Part shown: positions 60,967 to 64,000 of the stretch, piece after piece | How the letters are laid out: each line of letters opens with the position of its first letter | Position numbering within the stretch: the stretch's first letter is position 1 | Source of the DNA: Streptomyces sp. NBC_00513 | GTDB taxonomy: Bacteria; Actinomycetota; Actinomycetes; Streptomycetales; Streptomycetaceae | DNA length: 64,000 nucleotides | Direction of reading: 5' to 3' | NCBI RefSeq assembly: GCF_041431415.1 | Contig: NZ_CP107845.1 | Coordinates: 3,720,001 to 3,784,000 of the forward strand | Notes under the pieces: generated by a model | What the model was told of the DNA's origin: nothing | Seen by the model: the letters and a program-made list of their open reading frames with translations, nothing else | The model's database searches: none | Position numbers and translations under genes: made by a program

Positions 60967-63312
60967 GTGAAGATCACCCCTTCCGCCCGCGTGCTGAGCA
61001 TGCTGGGCGAGATCGATTTCGACGAGTGGCAGTGCGTGGCCGAACTCGTCGACAACCCCTTCGACGACTTTCTCGAGATCCTCCGCTCGGGGGCGGAGTG
61101 GCCCGACGGCTTCACCGTCAGCGTGACCCTGCCGTCGTCCCCAAAGGGGGTTCTGGAGGTCCGAGACACCGGACGGGGCATGTCGCGGGACCGCCTGGCG
61201 CGCGCGGTACGGGCGGGCTGGTCCGGGAACGACATGCATGACAAGCTCGGCCTCTTCGGCATGGGCTTCAACATCTCGACGGCCCGCCTCGGCCGGCGCA
61301 CCCGCATCCTGACGACCCAGGCGGGCGACGCGGACTGGATCGGCGTCGAGATCGACCTCGACCAGATCAAGGACGACTTCGAGGCGAAGGACATCATCGA
61401 GCCGAAGAGCGACCCGTCCCAGCACGGCACCAAGATCATCGTCGACCGCCTGCACGCGACGCGCGCTGAGTGGCTGCGCCGCAACGGCGCCTCGCTCCGC
61501 AACATCCTGGGCTCGGTGTACTCATGGATCCTCACCGAGCACCCCTTCGAGCTCTACGTCGGAGGGGCCCGGGTCAAGCCCGTCCGTCACTGCCGCTGGG
61601 GCGACGACCGCTACGTGATCTACAACGGCAAGGAGCGGATCCCCGCCTACATCCCGATCGAGGAGAAACTCCAGGACGGGATCGCCTGCCGGGACTGTGG
61701 GGAGTGGCAGCTTGGTTCGGGCGAGGTCTGCTCGGTCTGCGGCAGCGGCAACTTGACCGTGCGCGAGCGCCGGATCCACGGCTGGCTTGGCGTCCAGCGT
61801 TACCTCGACAAGACCGAGTACGGCATCGACTTCCTGCGCAATGGCCGCAAGATCCTGCGCTGGGACAAGCAGCTCTTCACTTGGAACAACCCCGAGGGCC
61901 GCGAGGGTGACAAGGAAGTGCCCGAGTATCCGGTCGAACTCGCCCACCAAGGCGGTCGTCTCATCGGTGAGATCCACCTCGACCACGTCCCCGTCACCTA
62001 CCAGAAGGACGCTTTCGAGTACGGGGACCGCAGCTGGCTCGCCGCCGTGGAGTTGCTGCGAGGTGTGGCACCACTCCAGCCCAAGCGCGCTCCGGGCTAC
62101 CTGGAGAACGACAGCCCGTTGGCCCTGCTGTTCAAGGGCTTCCGCCGCAACGACGCGGGCCTGCGCTGCCTCGTACCCGGCGACGGCAACAAGCCTGTCC
62201 ACGCGGACACCCGAGACTGGGGCCGGAAGTTCCAAGCAGGCGTCTCCCAGTTCCAGACCGACGAACACTGGTGGCAGGCGGTCCTGCGGCACGAGGAGAT
62301 CAAGAACCAGGGCAAGCAGGCGAAGACGGCGGCCAGCGTGCCGGCCCAGCCTGACGAGCAGGCCGTCCTGGGTGCCCTCGGCATGCCCGCCAACATCCCC
62401 GCCTCCGGCGCGGCTCAGCCCGATACCGGGCCCAAGGTCGTCTCCGCCGCGCCCGCCCCGGCCGTGGCGATCGAGGAGAGGATGGAGACCCGTGGCGAGC
62501 GCCTGGCCCGTTATGAGGACGCGGCGTTGCCGCACGCCTACCTGAGCCGATCGTTCGGGCACCCCGAGCTCGGCTACGTGAAGGTACGGACCCTGCTGCT
62601 GAAGCCGGGCAAGCGGCTTCTCGACGACAACGGGCTGCATGTTCCGGTACTCCTCGATCAGCGGTCCGGCAATGAGCTCACCGCCCTCGCCGACCCTGAG
62701 CACACCGCGTTCCGACGGTTCGGAGCGGACTACGCCGACCTACTACTGGTCGAACTGGCCGCCGTGCTGAAGGTACGGGCTCGCTCCGACTGGAGCCCGT
62801 CCCAGCTCGTCGCCGCGATCCGCGCCGAGTCCCTGCAGGACAGCGCACTCGACGGCACCACCGTCGGCGCGGAGGCCCGCGACCTCCTCGCGGACATCCG
62901 CGAGCGTGTGGCCGAGGCCCTCGATCAGAGCGGTGACTACACCACCGCCTACGGTCACCTCTCCAAGGGGGAGGAGACGGCGACCGAGGAGGCGATGATC
63001 GCCGCCGGCCGGGTTGGTCTCGTCGGCCGTGCAGGCCTGGACTCCGGGTTCATCCACCATGTTCCCGCACTGGCTCTGGTCCGGCTCGTCGAGGCGATGC
63101 CGGCTTCGTTCATGGACGGTGCTGTCTTCCGTGGCCCGTACGCCGGGGTGTCCTCGCTGTCCGGGAAGGCCCTGAGCCTGGCCCGGGTCACAGGCTGCCT
63201 CTCGGACGTCGCAACGCTCGGTACCTTCACAGGCGAGGCCACCGCACCACAGCTGCGGCGTGCCCGCCTGAGCATCGCCCTCCTGCGCGACGAACTTGCG
63301 GGGGAGGAATGA
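60967..63312 (+). CDS. MORC-type GHKL ATPase with inserted zinc ribbon
   Basis: This 781-aa protein starts at GTG 60967 after GGAGGG. The GHKL ATPase has the N-box AELVDNPFDDF (residues 25-35; the usual Ala-x-Asp-Ala is Pro-Phe-Asp-Asp), G1 DTGRGM (67-72), G2 KLGLFGMGFN (93-102) and QHGTKI (152-157). A four-Cys zinc ribbon (Cys241, 244, 255, 258) is inserted before an S5-type transducer region with YQKDAF, the conserved Lys position. The C-terminal half includes a low-complexity linker (about 445-510) and a helical end. Bacterial MORCs are known from restriction-modification contexts and are thought to clamp or remodel DNA. It overlaps the helicase by ATGA. Confidence 0.88.
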   Translation: MKITPSARVLSMLGEIDFDEWQCVAELVDNPFDDFLEILRSGAEWPDGFTVSVTLPSSPKGVLEVRDTGRGMSRDRLARAVRAGWSGNDMHDKLGLFGMGFNISTARLGRRTRILTTQAGDADWIGVEIDLDQIKDDFEAKDIIEPKSDPSQHGTKIIVDRLHATRAEWLRRNGASLRNILGSVYSWILTEHPFELYVGGARVKPVRHCRWGDDRYVIYNGKERIPAYIPIEEKLQDGIACRDCGEWQLGSGEVCSVCGSGNLTVRERRIHGWLGVQRYLDKTEYGIDFLRNGRKILRWDKQLFTWNNPEGREGDKEVPEYPVELAHQGGRLIGEIHLDHVPVTYQKDAFEYGDRSWLAAVELLRGVAPLQPKRAPGYLENDSPLALLFKGFRRNDAGLRCLVPGDGNKPVHADTRDWGRKFQAGVSQFQTDEHWWQAVLRHEEIKNQGKQAKTAASVPAQPDEQAVLGALGMPANIPASGAAQPDTGPKVVSAAPAPAVAIEERMETRGERLARYEDAALPHAYLSRSFGHPELGYVKVRTLLLKPGKRLLDDNGLHVPVLLDQRSGNELTALADPEHTAFRRFGADYADLLLVELAAVLKVRARSDWSPSQLVAAIRAESLQDSALDGTTVGAEARDLLADIRERVAEALDQSGDYTTAYGHLSKGEETATEEAMIAAGRVGLVGRAGLDSGFIHHVPALALVRLVEAMPASFMDGAVFRGPYAGVSSLSGKALSLARVTGCLSDVATLGTFTGEATAPQLRRARLSIALLRDELAGEE

Positions 63313-64000
63313 GCGCCGCGTTCCTGACGGCTACCGAACTCCGCGAGGGCGGCCCGGAGGGACTGACCAAGGCGCTTGAACGGACCCTGTGGCACCTGGG
63401 ATTCCAGGATGTCCGTGTCATCGACGGAGCCCATGACCACGGCGCCGATCTGCTCGCGGTCCGCGACCGCGAGCAGTGGGTGTTCCAGAGCAAGTGGAAG
63501 GCGCACGGCACAGCCGACCATGCGGGCGTCGACGACCTTGAGCGCGCCCGCACCCACTACCGCGCCGACAAAGCCGTCCTGGTGACCAATACGAACATCG
63601 CTGCGTCGGCCGAGGCGAGGCGTCAGGCGCTGGCGGGGATTGGCGTCGACATCACCCTTTGGCACGGGGCCACTCTGGACGCCATCGGCCAGAGGATGCC
63701 CGACCGCGTGCCAGCCCCCTATGCCCTGCGGCCCTACCAGGAGCAGGCCGTGGCCGCGATCGAACGGGACCTCGACGCCGAAGGGACGGCGCTGTTGGTC
63801 CTGGCGACAGGGCTGGGTAAGACGGTCGTAGGTGGCGAGGTCATCGGCAACCTCCTCGCCTCGCGTCCAGACGCGCGTGTCCTGGTCGTCGCGCACATGC
63901 GCGACCTGGTCGGTCAGCTAGAAAAGGCGCTTTGGCGGCACATCCCGAAGAGCGTGCCCACCCGCCTCCTCACCGGCGAGAACAAGCCCCGGGCCCTCGA
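63309..64000 (+). CDS. Mrr-like nuclease fused to SF2 helicase, truncated by window edge
   Basis: At least 230 aa are visible from ATG 63309, overlapping the MORC stop codon. Residues about 15-130 form an Mrr-type restriction endonuclease fold: ALERTLWHLGFQDVRVIDGAHDHGADLLAVRDREQWVFQSKWKAHG, with the Asp and Gln-x-Lys active site, then AVLVTNTN. A DEAD-like helicase begins at YALRPYQEQAVAAIERDL (Q-like motif) with motif I VLATGLGKTVV. The remaining helicase motifs lie beyond the edge. Together with MORC it should form an ATP-driven DNA-cutting or translocating complex. Confidence 0.88.
   Translation, partial: MSAAFLTATELREGGPEGLTKALERTLWHLGFQDVRVIDGAHDHGADLLAVRDREQWVFQSKWKAHGTADHAGVDDLERARTHYRADKAVLVTNTNIAASAEARRQALAGIGVDITLWHGATLDAIGQRMPDRVPAPYALRPYQEQAVAAIERDLDAEGTALLVLATGLGKTVVGGEVIGNLLASRPDARVLVVAHMRDLVGQLEKALWRHIPKSVPTRLLTGENKPRAL

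Overview
The window is about 64 kb of very GC-rich actinobacterial chromosome, almost certainly Streptomyces. Coding regions show extreme G/C at third codon positions and GTG/TTG starts are common. The window carries marker genes typical of the genus: bldG with its anti-sigma partner gene, wblA, a crp gene of the Streptomyces type, a topA with a lysine-rich tail, and a thymidylate kinase fused to a membrane transporter-like domain.

Region 1 (1-54.1 kb) is core chromosome. In order it holds: a truncated secreted alpha/beta-hydrolase lipoprotein; holB, tmk and topA (DNA replication and topology); a methyltransferase, a lipoprotein and a proton-pumping pyrophosphatase; the bldG/anti-sigma switch; a DUF1998 DNA-repair-type helicase; a compact Tad/Flp pilus operon (seven genes with overlapping or closely spaced ends); a HAD phosphatase; a Fic-like protein; a MinD-like ATPase; a deacetylase-like lipoprotein; a SulP transporter fused to carbonic anhydrase; acetyl-CoA synthetase; NhaA; a holin-X-like membrane protein; an epoxide-hydrolase-like enzyme; a MarP-like membrane protease; a CoA-pyrophosphatase Nudix; nth; crp; a nucleotidyltransferase; a short MBL/Nudix operon; RidA; two ArsA/Get3-like ATPases; wblA; a class A penicillin-binding protein; YqeY; and a metallophosphoesterase. 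From memory, this order closely parallels the Mycobacterium tuberculosis region Rv3644c-Rv3683, so it appears to be an old actinobacterial synteny block. The main visible disturbance is a truncated IS110 transposase at 45.5-46.4 kb, next to the ArsA pair.

Region 2 (54.15 kb to the right edge) begins exactly at a tRNA-Pro(CGG) gene and looks like an accessory island. It holds an unrecognised 544-aa protein with a charged coiled coil; a DUF91/NucS-like nuclease-fold gene split by a frameshift at a run of five C; an Eco29kI-type GIY-YIG restriction endonuclease divergent from a C5-cytosine methyltransferase; a Vsr-type nuclease overlapping the methyltransferase; a small AbrB-like gene; a MORC-type GHKL ATPase with an inserted zinc ribbon; and an Mrr-nuclease/SF2-helicase protein that runs off the right edge. 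No integrase is visible, so the far end of the island lies outside the window.

The most interesting unit is the 57.4-64.0 kb composite defence locus. A classical restriction-modification pair appears to be coupled to a mismatch-type nuclease and to a MORC ATPase plus nuclease-helicase module. Several regulatory candidates were also noted: perfect DnaA boxes upstream of tmk and of the Tad operon, a Crp-type site upstream of crp, a CCGCGG site in the promoter region of the methyltransferase, a 30-bp perfect palindrome, and many strong terminator hairpins.
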